64,000 bases of DNA from Acytostelium subglobosum LB1 (lineage: Eukaryota > Evosea > Eumycetozoa > Acytosteliales > Acytosteliaceae), in the NCBI RefSeq assembly GCF_000787575.1, contig NW_012236529.1, positions 1,488,001-1,552,000 of the forward strand. Reading direction: 5' to 3'. The first letter of the stretch is position 1, and every line of letters begins with the position of its first letter. The notes below the pieces were generated by a model that was given only the letters and a program-made list of their open reading frames with translations, made no database searches and was not told the DNA's origin. The position numbers were made by a program, and so were the translations under genes. Shown in pieces: positions 41,452-52,200 of this stretch.

Positions 41452-43147
41452 ATGGAGGAATTCCTCTCTGACCTGGAGAGTGTCACTGGACCACTCATTT
41501 CCAGTGATCTCTACTCCACCAACGACAATGTCAATCACTACTTCAATGTGAGGGATGAGTCCAATGGTAGTGTTGCAAATGTCGATTGTGTACACGTTGG
41601 AGTCGTCAATGACATTGTTCAACCTCCAAACGATGAATATAATCAGGCTAAAGCAGCACTGACCTCCACCGATCCAGAACCAATGAAAATTGGACAACTC
41701 AACTTCACCAGTCCCCACTCTGTGAACAACAATGACTACAATTATATATTGCAGCCCACCTACTTTCCCCAGGCCTTGCCTTTGACCAACGTGAACATCC
41801 CGATTTCAAATGTCAACAACAACAACATCTCACTACCTCCATGTTCGATGGAGTTGGGGAACATCATAAATCAATATTCCCCTAATATTCAACACTACCT
41901 ACAACAACAACAACATCAATGGAGTGCCCATCCAGCAAATCCACCACAAATGTACCCTCCAACCCAATCACTTCAGAGCATCACCATACTCAAACAGTAC
42001 AACTGCCAACTTAGAATTACGTTGGAACCAATATATCCCTACCAATCAAACACGTATCCAACAAATGATCAAGTATCTTTCAATGCTCACCAACAATGGA
42101 TTGCATCCGCCGCCACCACTGCCACTGCAAGTACCGCCACCCCAATGACCATTTGCCAGAACGCCTCTACCGCAATGCACATATATCCGCAGGTCTCAAC
42201 TGCCACCTCTTCCTCCCCAACGGATATATGTCCAGAGATCACCACCGTCGGCACATTGACTCTTTACCCTCAGGTATCAACAGCTTCAACTTCAATGACC
42301 CCTGTACACATGGTCACCAAGGTTAAGAAGGTGTTTTGTTGGGATTTCCTTTGGATGAATATGAGTGATGCCTCCTTGATTCTCAAGGATAACGTTTCCA
42401 AGTTTAAACAGATTGTAGGTACATTCTAGACTTCAAAATGAATAACTAAACATCAACGCTAATACATTCAAACTCAAACATTATCTACTGTAGAGGGACA
42501 GATCTGTTGAATCAACTATGGAGATTAATGAATTCATATTCTCCATAAATGCTACTGCCAAGTTTTTGGCTCTCTCGGATACCAAAAGGAATAATTATCT
42601 TGACACCCTAAGAGTAAGTGTTCAAAATGAAACATAAAATAATAATTAAACTTAAACGTTATTATTACAGGAGGCGGAGATTAAGAGGAAGGAGGAGAAT
42701 AAGAAGATTGCTCCCAACTCAAACGACAGACAAGACAAAGGTGCATCCTTATGGAAGATGAATAGATTCTACGGTCCTAGGCTTGAGCTCTGGATGTTGG
42801 AGATATTCATTAAGGATGACCATAAGACCAATAACCCAATTTTTATTGCTTTATGGGAGGCCCTCAAGGTTAGAGAGCTCTTGAAGAAAGTACCTAAAGG
42901 CCAGAAGAAAAAGCAACATAATATATGGCCCAAACGTGGAGGTATTGATAAGTTTATGGATTCATTCTCTAACCAAATACTCTTTGATGTCTTTAAGTCG
43001 TTGTTTGATGGTGGTTTGGACATTGACGAGGTTCCATTAGAGACGAATATCATTCTTTTGTTGGAACATCTGGGATTCAAAAGCATGTATGGTTTCTATG
43101 CTTATGCCAACTACAAGATGAACCAATGCCAGCATAGGGAGGAATAA
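41452..43147 (+). CDS. Dictyostelid-specific protein, unknown family (tandem member 2)
   Basis: Model: join(41452..42414, 42494..42613, 42671..43147), 519 residues. It has a low-complexity, Asn/Thr/Ala-rich first half with its own NVRDES motif, then a conserved helical half from about 300 (VKKVFCWDFLWMNMSDASLILKDNVSKFKQI). The block LWMLEIFIKDDHKTNNPIFIALWEALK aligns with the equivalent block of the upstream gene (W-x-L, N-x-P-I, LWE-x-LK), so the two are diverged tandem duplicates. The small 120-bp middle exon encodes a helix (STMEINEFIFSINATAKFL). Its intron positions differ in number from member 1 (two versus one). Function unknown. Confidence 0.75.
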
Positions 43148-43549
43148 GCTTATTCCAAGGACCAACATCTCAATTAATCAATCAATCTATCAAAAAATAG
43201 ATCAAATAATAAATCAACAATCCATCGTACTATAGAAATAATATTAAAAAAAAATTATTATAATGTGTGAGTGCAATGAGATCAACCAAAATGACCTCAA
43301 CCACCAAGTCAATATTTCCAAAAACACTTCAGTTTGACCAATCAATCTCGATTTTTCAAAATATCAATCGGTTGGATCGATACCATCCAATAGTTGATCA
43401 TTGTAATATTTTCAATCATCAATCATTATTTGTCGGTTTGATAAAAATAATAAATCAATCTCTTTAGGTTACTTAATCATAACTTAGGAGTCAATCAGAT
43501 ATATTTATTAAATCTAAATTATTTGTATCATTACTATTTGTAATTAAAT
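43148..43549. other. AT-rich spacer
   Basis: Very AT-rich sequence before the mucin-like gene. A short + frame from the ATG at 43264 (24 codons) and others are not supported. Probably promoter and 5' UTR. Confidence 0.5.
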
Positions 43550-44235
43550 ATGTATAACTTCAAGAAATCAATTATAATATCAATATTTATTACTTGTAAG
43601 AAATATAATTCTAATTTATTTTATATATTTTCAACTTACTAACCAACAAAAAAGTATTGATAAAAGAAATATGTTGTGCTCCATCGTCAATAGGAACATT
43701 ATCATCAGATGCCAATGATGCTGGTGGTGGAGGTGCTGCTAGTATTACCTCTGGAAAATATACAACAGCTCAATCAGTGATCATATCAGGTCAATATGAG
43801 GATCCAAATCAAATATCTTCAACGACATATGGAGGTGATGGATATGAACCTACTACTACAATATCAACTACTTCCACTTCAACATCATCGACCACTACCA
43901 ACAAACCATCCTCTTCATCCTCTCCACCTTCATCATCAACTTATACAAACTATGTAACATACTCATCATCTCAATCCTCTTACAAACCATCCTCAGGTTC
44001 CTCACCTACACCGACACAGTCAACATCGACCTCGACTACAACAACAACCACTTCTTCAACCACAATCAAACCATCAACAACTGGAAAGAATAACTCAACT
44101 GTTCCAAATCCAACAACATCCACCTCTCATTCTACTACATCTGAAGTGGAGTACAGTAGTGGCCATTCAACGACATGGAACTATTTATTATCACTTCTTA
44201 TTGTATTATTATTCTGTGCCCTGTATATATCTTAA
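43550..44235 (+). CDS. Secreted Ser/Thr-rich (mucin-like) protein, probably GPI-anchored
   Basis: Model: join(43550..43595, 43655..44235), 208 residues. The second exon has no ATG. Joining a 46-bp first exon across a 59-bp intron (GTAAGA, with an ACTAAC branch-like motif, ending AAAAAAG) gives a clean signal peptide: MYNFKKSIIISIFITLLIKEICCA. The mature protein is almost all Ser, Thr, Pro, Gly and Asn, suited to heavy O-glycosylation. The last 19 residues (WNYLLSLLIVLLFCALYIS) are hydrophobic with no charged tail, the form of a GPI-attachment signal. It is probably a cell-surface or matrix protein. Low-complexity composition prevents naming a family. The first exon is inferred, but the join is exact in frame. 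Confidence 0.72.
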
Positions 44236-44330
44236 TAAATGAACTGCCGGTTAGTTTCCCTGTCTCTATCCCGTCGACCAAAATAAGTTGAGAGGTTGTT
44301 AATTCGTAGGAGTTGGAATTCCTTTATGTG

Positions 44331-44375
44331 GGACAAACATTTATTTCCAAAACAAGAGCCTTGTTGGCTCAACCT
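44331..44375 (+). repeat. Partial copy of the tRNA-Lys 5' end and flank
   Basis: 44331-44375 repeats the 5' flank and first 15-16 bases of the tRNA gene: GGACAAAC, then CCAAAACAAGAGCCTTGTTGGCTCA here against GGACAAAC, then TCAAAACAAGAGCCTTGTTAGCTCA at 44413-44455. The tRNA part starts at 44358 and stops matching after the D-stem 5' strand, so this is a truncated tRNA fragment, not a second gene. Confidence 0.85.
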
Positions 44376-44438
44376 AAAAAATTTCGGCCGCGATTGTTTT
44401 TTCTTAAAAGAGGACAAACGTCTTTTCTCAAAACAAGA

Positions 44439-44511
44439 GCCTTGTTAGCTCAGTCGGTAGAGCGCGAGGCTTTTAACCTCGTGGTCGGGGGTTCGAGCCC
44501 CCCATAAGGCG
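44439..44511 (+). tRNA. tRNA-Lys (UUU), intronless
   Basis: All arms fold by eye. The acceptor stem is GCCTTGT with ATAAGGC (one G-U pair), the D-stem GCTC/GAGC with loop AGTCGGTA, and the anticodon stem CGAGG/CCTCG with the seven-base loop CTTTTAA, giving anticodon UUU. The variable loop is TGGTC. The T-stem is GGGGG/CCCCC with loop TTCGAGC. The discriminator base is G. CCA is not encoded, as expected in eukaryotes. A TTTTTT run just after 44516 is the RNA polymerase III stop. The A box (TAGCTCAGTCGG) and B box (GGTTCGAGCCC) are intact. Confidence 0.97.
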
Positions 44512-44922
44512 TAACCTTTTTTATCAAAACTCATTCAACTTTTTTTTTTTTTTAGTCTACATCTCTAGATATCGCCTTCTGTTCACTGTACACCTTTACA
44601 ACCGTTGTCCGAGACCGTTTGACTTTGAGTGTTTTACCTACCTGAATAGTTGGCTCTCAATAGAACATTTGGTAGCTTCTGATGTTGAGTTGATCTACTG
44701 CGAGCAGTAGGTCTATATCGATATTTAAATATTTGTAGGTATTATTTGTTTGTTCTATGTAAAGGCAATGAATGAATGAATGACAAATGAACGAATGGTA
44801 GTGATCATTCGACGACGATGATATTTTTGAATTCAAAAAAAAAAACAAAAGTAATGACAAAAAAAAAAACAACAGCAGCTAGTTGACAAATGTTGACCAG
44901 TTCTATCGATTTATGTCTTTGT
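44512..44922. other. Spacer between tRNA-Lys and OST3 stop
   Basis: It contains the T-run pol III terminator, a 12-base T tract at about 44541-44552, and A-runs near 44836-44870. Dictyostelid retrotransposons often land near tRNA genes, but I see no element remnant here. Confidence 0.5.
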
Positions 44923-46285
44923 TTATCTACCACCTAGTAGAGTTCTAAACTCATCTGGAATGTTCCACATTGGTCTGTAGTACTTCATCTGATAGCACTT
45001 GCTGAGTACCATCAATGCAGTGACGAATCCAATGAATCCAACCATAAAGAATGCGTTCCATTGTGACTTTGACCAATCACGCTTCTTTGGTAGAATGTCT
45101 GCCAAGAATACAAACATAAATGATATGATCAGAGCTAAGTAAATGATTGAGTGTGTCAGTATAATGTTGTTGTTGTTGTTGAACATCACATCAACTTAAC
45201 AACATACATAGTCCGCCCATCATTGCACCTTCGGCCACTGTCTGTCCACGAGTCTGAGAGGAGAATATGCTGACTGATCCATCACGTCTAACATCAACCA
45301 ATGGTGGATGATGAATGAACACGTAAAAGACACCAGATAGTACCGCTCCAACGACCATCTATATAAAGGATAATATGATTGTGTTTGATTGTTAGATGTG
45401 ATGGACTGGATGAGGATAGAGTCAACATGTTGACTTACGAAAGACATAAACATCCACATCATTGGATTGGCTCTGTTCTGATAGATGGCAATAAGGATAC
45501 GTAGAGCAAACAGGAATATGGCAATGAAACCAAAGTAACTACCATACTTCTCAAAGAATGGTAATACAATATCGATCTGTTTTGTATCCATGTGTATGTG
45601 TGTCAGTACTCTGATATGATTGAATGATCAAACATGTCAACTATACATACCTTGACCTGTGTCTCACGCTCAATCCAGAGTGCAAGGTTCTTCTTGGAGA
45701 ATGTATCCATTCTGCCAAAGGTATTCTTCAAGGTCAACTCAGAGTTGCCCTGTGGTACAAACACCAGATGTGGAATGGTCTGAATAGCCAACTTCTTAAA
45801 GAGCTCCTGTGACTTTTCAAACTCAAAGACAACAATGAACAGAGGGTTGTCATCAAACTTGTCCGACTTTAAGTACTCCAAATATGACAATGTAGAGAAT
45901 GTTGTAATCTCTTGTTTGATTAGACTACAACATAGTTGAGTTGAGTTGAGTTGAATGTTAGTCATCATCATCATCTGCGTGTTGTTGTCGTTAAAGTGAC
46001 ATACGAGCAAATTGAACAACCATATTGTGGGTCTGATGCAGTGAGGAACATGATCATGTTGAACTGTCTGTTGCCAGTGGATATCAGCTTCTTTGTTTGG
46101 GTGCCGTCCAACTCGAGATAGCCTCCATTGTCCAATGCCAATTGTTTCAGCTCTCTATACTTTGGTGTGAATCTACTTGGTGCCTCTGCCGATGCTGTCG
46201 ACCATGACAACATTGTCATTGACACTACCAACAACAATGTTACTGATACCAAGAACTGTCTATTGTTATTGTTGTTATTATACAT
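44923..46285 (-). CDS. ost3: Oligosaccharyltransferase subunit, OST3/OST6 (MAGT1/TUSC3) family
   Basis: Model: complement(join(44923..45134, 45208..45358, 45439..45576, 45651..45924, 46005..46285)), 351 residues; all five exons join in frame. The subunit aids N-glycosylation in the ER by holding nascent chains through mixed disulfides. A signal peptide (RQFLVSVTLLLVVSMTMLSWSTASA) is followed by a lumenal thioredoxin-like domain with the active CxxC in GCSICS, split by the first intron, then FIVVFEFEKSQELFKKL and cis-Pro-type TIPHLVFV. Four membrane helices follow: GSYFGFIAIFLFALRILIAIY, MVVGAVLSGVFYVFI, SLIISFMFVFLADIL and FMVGFIGFVTALMVLS. The end (YYRPMWNIPDEFRTLLGGR) is typical. The short helix-2 exon (45208-45358) was found by extending both neighbours. 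Confidence 0.93.
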
Positions 46286-46879
46286 AATCTATCTATCTAT
46301 TTCCTTTTTAATATCTGTACAGATACAGATACAGTTACAGATTCAAACAAATAACAAGTATTTTGACTAAACTTGTGGATGAATGAATGATCTTCAAGGC
46401 TCATCAAACACACTCACTGCACCTGTATTTCCCAATTCAGGCAAAAGTCAAACATTGTTGACTTTGGATCTTCATTCATATTCTTTCATTTAGTTGGTTG
46501 ACCTCATTATCCATTTCACCCATGTATAACATTGTTAATTATTATTATCTGTAAGTAAATAATACAATATCTCTTACATTGATCAACAATGATATCAAAT
46601 CAACACAACAAAAATATAATACTACCATTTACTCCATGTCTTGTCTTCACTGATGACCATCATTTTTATCCTAAATAGTTGATGTCTAGGCTTAATGGGA
46701 TTGGTCCATGGACGATCGTTGTTGGAGCTTGTTTGATTGTAACCACACTACACTCCCGATGAAGTTGAAGTCGATGTTAAGTAGTAGAAGGGGTTTAAAA
46801 TGGAACTTATCATTTGTAACACCATTTAAATATAAGTTATAATATAGTAAATATACTTGTAATAATACTTAATCAATTC
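46286..46879. other. Divergent spacer
   Basis: Upstream of OST3 (minus) and the acetyl-CoA hydrolase gene (plus). It is AT-rich, with a CAGATACAGATACAGTTACAG run at 46319-46340 and TATAAGTTATAATATAG near 46830-46850 ahead of the + gene. No gene is supported. Confidence 0.55.
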
Positions 46880-48439
46880 ATGTCAGCATTATTAAAGAGT
46901 AGGATTGCAAGGACAAGCCTTTTAAAAAAGATTGTACCAAATGTAGAGGATATCATTCCAATGTTTAAGAATGGACAGAGTATTGGATGGTCAGGATTTG
47001 GAGGAACAAACTATCCTAAAAAGGTACCGATTGCATTGGCCGATCATGTAGAGAAGAATAAGTTGCAAGGAAAGTTACGATTCAATCTATATGTTGGTGC
47101 ATCAACTGGTGAAGAGACAGAGGATCGTTGGGCATCACTCGATATGATCGAAAGACGCTATCCACATCAAGTCGGTAGCAGGTTACGCAAGGCCATCAAC
47201 TCTGGACGTATGCAGTTTGCCGATGCCCATCTTGGAATGTTTGCCGACGACATTGACAAGGGTTACTACACAAACGGTCGACTAAAGATGGATGTTGTAA
47301 TAGTGGAGGCAACAGAGATCCTGGAGGATGGAGGTATTGTGTTGGGATCAAGTGTTGGCATGGCTCCAGAGTTGGTCAGTATGGCAGACAAGATAATCAT
47401 CGAACTCAACACAGGTATGCCATCATACAAGGGAGCGCATGACATTACGAGGATCGCCGGTCCACCCAGCACCAAGCCATTCCAGGTGACAAGAGTCGAT
47501 GATCGTATTGGTACCATCGCCATACCGTGTGACTCTGAAAAGGTTGTGGCCATTGTCGAGTCCCAGCTCCCAGACAGCACGCCAGAGTCATCAGGTGAGG
47601 ACGAGATGTCCAAGGCCATCGCACAACATATCATCCAGTTCCTAAAGAGTGAGATTGATCGTGGACTCATGCCAAGCAACCTATTCCCAATCCAGTCGGG
47701 CATTGGAAACATTGCCAACGCTGTGATTGGAGGTATTAGCAAGGGCCCATTCGATCATGTCAACGTATGGACTGAGGTGATCCAAGATACCTTCCTGGAC
47801 TTTTTCGAGAATGGCAAACTCAACTATGCCTCGACAACATCGTTGAGATTCTCTCAAGATGGTTTCCAACGATTGTATGATCACTGGAAGTTGTACTCTT
47901 CAAAGTTTATCCTGCGCAATCAATCAATCTCAAACAGTGCCGAGTTGATCAGACGTCTAGGAGTGATATCAATGAACACACCAGTGGAGTTTGACATCTA
48001 TGGCCACGCCAACTCCACCTGTGTGCTCGGCTCCAAGATGTTGAATGGTATCGGTGGCAGTGGCGACTTTAACCGAAACGCTCGCATATCAATCATGCAC
48101 GCCCCATCAGCACGTCCAACAAAGTCTGACCCACTGGGTATCACCAGTGTCGTTCCATTCTGTTCACACATTGATCACACCGAGCATGATATTGACATCT
48201 TTGTCACAGAGCAGGGCCTGGCCGATGTCAGAGGTCTCAGTCCAACTGAACGCGCCATCAAGATCATAGAACGTTGTGCTCACCCCGTCTACAAACCCAT
48301 CTTAATGGACTACTTCAAGACCTCGCAACAAATCTGTGTCAAGAAAGGAATGGCCCATGAGCCACATCAACTAGACAAGTGTTTCAAGATGTATCAGCAT
48401 CTTCAAGAGAAAGATACCATGAGGATAGACAAGTGGTAG
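46880..48439 (+). CDS. ach1: Acetyl-CoA hydrolase / acetate CoA-transferase (ACH1 family)
   Basis: Single exon, 519 residues, close to the usual family length. Family members move CoA between succinyl-CoA or acetyl-CoA and acetate in mitochondria, clearing or recycling acetate. The basic N-terminus ([17 protein letters not shown]) fits a mitochondrial import signal. Conserved blocks are [77 protein letters not shown], and the segment [10 protein letters not shown], whose Glu is the expected catalytic residue. The C-terminal blocks [33 protein letters not shown] and HPVYKP are also standard. Whether it acts as hydrolase or as transferase cannot be told from sequence. The gene starts at the first ATG after an AT-rich leader. 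Confidence 0.94.
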   Translation: MSALLKSRIARTSLLKKIVPNVEDIIPMFKNGQSIGWSGFGGTNYPKKVPIALADHVEKNKLQGKLRFNLYVGASTGEETEDRWASLDMIERRYPHQVGSRLRKAINSGRMQFADAHLGMFADDIDKGYYTNGRLKMDVVIVEATEILEDGGIVLGSSVGMAPELVSMADKIIIELNTGMPSYKGAHDITRIAGPPSTKPFQVTRVDDRIGTIAIPCDSEKVVAIVESQLPDSTPESSGEDEMSKAIAQHIIQFLKSEIDRGLMPSNLFPIQSGIGNIANAVIGGISKGPFDHVNVWTEVIQDTFLDFFENGKLNYASTTSLRFSQDGFQRLYDHWKLYSSKFILRNQSISNSAELIRRLGVISMNTPVEFDIYGHANSTCVLGSKMLNGIGGSGDFNRNARISIMHAPSARPTKSDPLGITSVVPFCSHIDHTEHDIDIFVTEQGLADVRGLSPTERAIKIIERCAHPVYKPILMDYFKTSQQICVKKGMAHEPHQLDKCFKMYQHLQEKDTMRIDKW

Positions 48440-49265
48440 TCACACATCAAAAACAGAGGAGGAGGAATGATTGATTGAATGATTTAATGAATGAATGATC
48501 ATTATTCCAAGTCGTTCCAACAATATCTAAAGCCACTTTACTTTGGAATCTTTGCAGTGTTCTTAACCGGGACATGATGCTACGGTCATTCTTCCAGGCT
48601 GGCCCAATCACTGACTCATCACGTGTTCAGTGGCAGGCATACATTACTCGGATAACATACTGCAACACCAACTATATCTAGAGTTGCAGAGTATGTCGGG
48701 AAGTTGTAAAATACAGTAGTACTTGCTTACAGAGTTGGGTCGTCCCAACCCTGCACCCCGACTTCCGTTGTTGGCTGGCTGTCCGCCCCACCGAAAGAGA
48801 TCTCCTCTGACTCCACAACAAGACAGTTACAAAGGCCACTTGCACCCCCTCTCTATCCGGCCTATGTCCACAAACCAACTCTCCACGGTGGTATGTGTTT
48901 GTTGTCGGGGTAGCTAACACACACTTTGAGATCTGAGGGACGATCAACTATCGGAGTGTGGGAGCAGGGGTGAAAGACCTATTACACGTTTAGTTTAGTT
49001 GAAAAAACTGATCAAAAATCAGATGGGGTATGTGAGTTTTGTTGGGAAACCGTTTTGATCAAGTTTGTGTGTGGGGACAACAACGAATCGATGCCTCGAG
49101 GGCTAGTCCCAGTTTTATTGGCACCATTTCAAGGTCAACTCACATCATCATTCATCATTCATACATTCATACAATTATTCATTCAAAAGAGATACTAATA
49201 ACAACTTCCATACTCAATCACATACTCAATCACATACTCAATCAATCACTCAATCACACAAACTG
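48440..49265. other. Intergenic spacer
   Basis: Between two + strand genes. The middle (48530-49100) is more GC-balanced than usual and has open stretches on both strands, yet no recognisable protein. The last 60 bp before the next ATG are CACATACTCAAT repeats (49210-49255). Confidence 0.5.
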
Positions 49266-52200
49266 ATGGCTGATTCCAAGATTGATTTACAATCGTTCAC
49301 GCCAGATACATCACTTACAATGCAAATGCAGATGGACAATGAGGTCAACAATCTGGCAAACTCTGCCATGGGTATATTGAGTGCCCAACAACAACAGACT
49401 GGTAGTGACAGCCACCGCTACCGCCAGTACATCGAGAGCAAGATGGACTCGGCTACAGTAAAGGATGACCCGCTACTAAAGGAGATGATCTCCTATCCAG
49501 AGGACGACGTGCAATCGCTTGTCGTGCCCCAGCAGCACAGGACGCGTGAGGCCACGCTCCACTATGGCGCCGAGGGAGACACACTGCGGGAGACCGACCT
49601 GAGGGTGCCGCCCTACATCCAGCAGGCAATCAAGACATACAGGGACCCACGTCGCACCATCCAGCGTCGTTACCAGCGTTTCAAGAAGGATCCCGAGCGT
49701 CTGGTTCAGTTTGAGAACGACAAGTACGACTGCGACATTGATGTGGATCGTCGCCGTTCAATAATGAGCGCTGCCACTACATCAACATCCGACCGCGACG
49801 AGTCTGTTGACACGGAGAATGAGCTTCTCCGCTGTCCCGATGACGAAGCCGCCACAGACGCACACAACAAAGAGAACCGCAGCAAAGGCAGACTTGGCTT
49901 CCTCCGCTATTTCCGTCCAGACTACAACTGGGGATCAGGCATGGAGTTGTCCATATGCAATCGTGGATCACAAGACATGTGGACTAAACCAAGGTATGTT
50001 GAGACTTGGGCCTTGGGCATCCATCACTCACTCATACTTACCATCACTTACCAATCAATCAATCAATCAATCCGTGGATGACAGAGTACTTAATGTTCTG
50101 ATTGAGTTGCAATCATTGGCATTCGTTGTTGGAGAGTTGGAGCCATTCTTTTGCTCACTGCACTTGTATGATGCGGCCACAAAGTGCCGCCTCACAGAAA
50201 ACTTCTACTTTGACTTTAATAATGACAAGCACAGACAACTGCTGTCCAAATACACCGATATCAACGACCCTGCAACGGGACTGGGCGCCAAGCACGTGGT
50301 TGTCTCACTGCCAGCACGCCAGCAGAATGATATTTGGATTGTGGTGCGTGTCGACAAGGTACTGCAGGGTGACCCAGATGAAGCTCGTCAGCCCTACCTG
50401 CGACTGGAGGAGAACCTCAAGGAGGTCAAGAAGAGCAAACTCAAGCAGACAGATGATGTGGTCAAGAAGTTCTGCGAACGCCTTGGCGCACACCGCCAGA
50501 TGTTCAGTGCTGCCGCCATCCCCCTGACTGGCGAGGCTGGCGACGTCAAGCATGGCGTGTTTGAGTGCGACTATCTGCTCAAGCAGGTGCCCAAGACAAA
50601 CTCAGACCTGGACGACCTGATCTCTGAGCTCAAGGACCCGTCAAAGCGCAAGAAGCTGCGAACTCTCCAAGGCACACTCACAATCAAGATTCACAAGCCC
50701 GCAGACGAGCTGCCCAGACACACCCTGCTGCTGGACCCATCGCTCAACGAGGTCATCAGCAAGGACCCTCTGAACGCACACCTCGCACCCAGCCAGCCAC
50801 TCATCACCACATCGCTCACAGCCTCCTCCTCCTCCAATCAGATCTCGTCGTCCACATCGTCTGGCGACATCTCTCGTCTCGCGGCATCGGGCGAGGCCGC
50901 CGTGATCCCCGTGATCCGCGAGCTCCACACATTCGCCGCCAAGAAAGACCAGTTGCCATACAGCAGCTACGTCAACAATCTGTACATATACCCCGATATA
51001 ATCAATCTTACCAAGGCACATGGACGCAACGTGTTTGTCAAGGTGGAGCTGCGCGAGTCTGACATGCTGACGTCACGCTCCCTCGCCGTATTTTACGGAA
51101 AGACTGGCGGCAGTCTCAACCTCACCAACCGCTTCCTCACCCAGACGCACTACCACGACAAGACACCGACCTACGTCGACGAGATCAAGGTGCGCCTGCC
51201 ATTCGCTCTGTCTACCAAGCACCACCTGCTGTTCAAGCTGTACCACGTCGTGTGCAACAAGAAGAAGGACGAGGATACAGAGAACTTGATCGGTTTCTCC
51301 GTGTTGCCCATCTACAAGGACCGCCGCATCATCCAGGACGGCCTGCAAAACCTGCCGCTGGCGCTGAGCGAGCCCACCGATCGCTACCTGCGCGACTTTG
51401 ACGACCACCCCACGATGCTCGAGAGCGGCCGCCCGCTGTTCAAGCTCAACATGGTGCTCAACAGCAGCGTGTTCCCACAGAACACTCACCTTAACAAGTT
51501 CTTGCTGCTGTCTGGCGATCAGAGCGTGACAGACAACGAGATCAATCAGATGCTGAACGACTTCTCAGATGTGGACGCGGCCGAGGCCATCCGCTTCCTG
51601 CCAGTCATCTTCCAGCAGATGATCCTTGTGATATGCAACCGCGACACGACCGTCGGTATCAACGGCATCAAGGCCATCTTCATGTTATTGGCCAAGGTTC
51701 AGGCACACCTCGGCGAGTCCAACTGCCGTGTGCCCCTGCTCGTCTCGTACGTGAGCCACGTCTATGTCAACCCCAAGGGCACCAAGGTGCCCGTGTACAG
51801 CGCACTATGCTCGCGTCTGCTGTTCTACCTAATGTTCCGCAAGAACGGCAAGCAGGTCGACAAGGTCAGCAATGGCATGCTCTTCTCATTCTCGTGGTTC
51901 ATCTACGACCTCATCATCAAATCGCTGGCGCTCTCACTCTTGGACGACACGCCCGACGTGCTTCCAGGCAATCGCGAGGGCAAGTACGACGCCGACTTTA
52001 ACAAGTACCTGCCCAAGCTGGTCACATTCGTCCTGCACAACATCAACGCATCGATGCACTCTGATGCCCCACCATCGCGTCTCGAGTCCGAGGCCAACAA
52101 CAGTCTGAGCCTGTTCGTGCGCGACTTGTTCACAGTGTATGACCGTGGCACCACCGTCGACATGGCCTTCATGTACATCAATGAGATCAACGCCCACACG

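Noticed and set aside
44331-44375. Second tRNA-Lys gene
   Set aside because: Only the 5' flank and the first 15 or so tRNA bases are present; there is no anticodon or T-arm.
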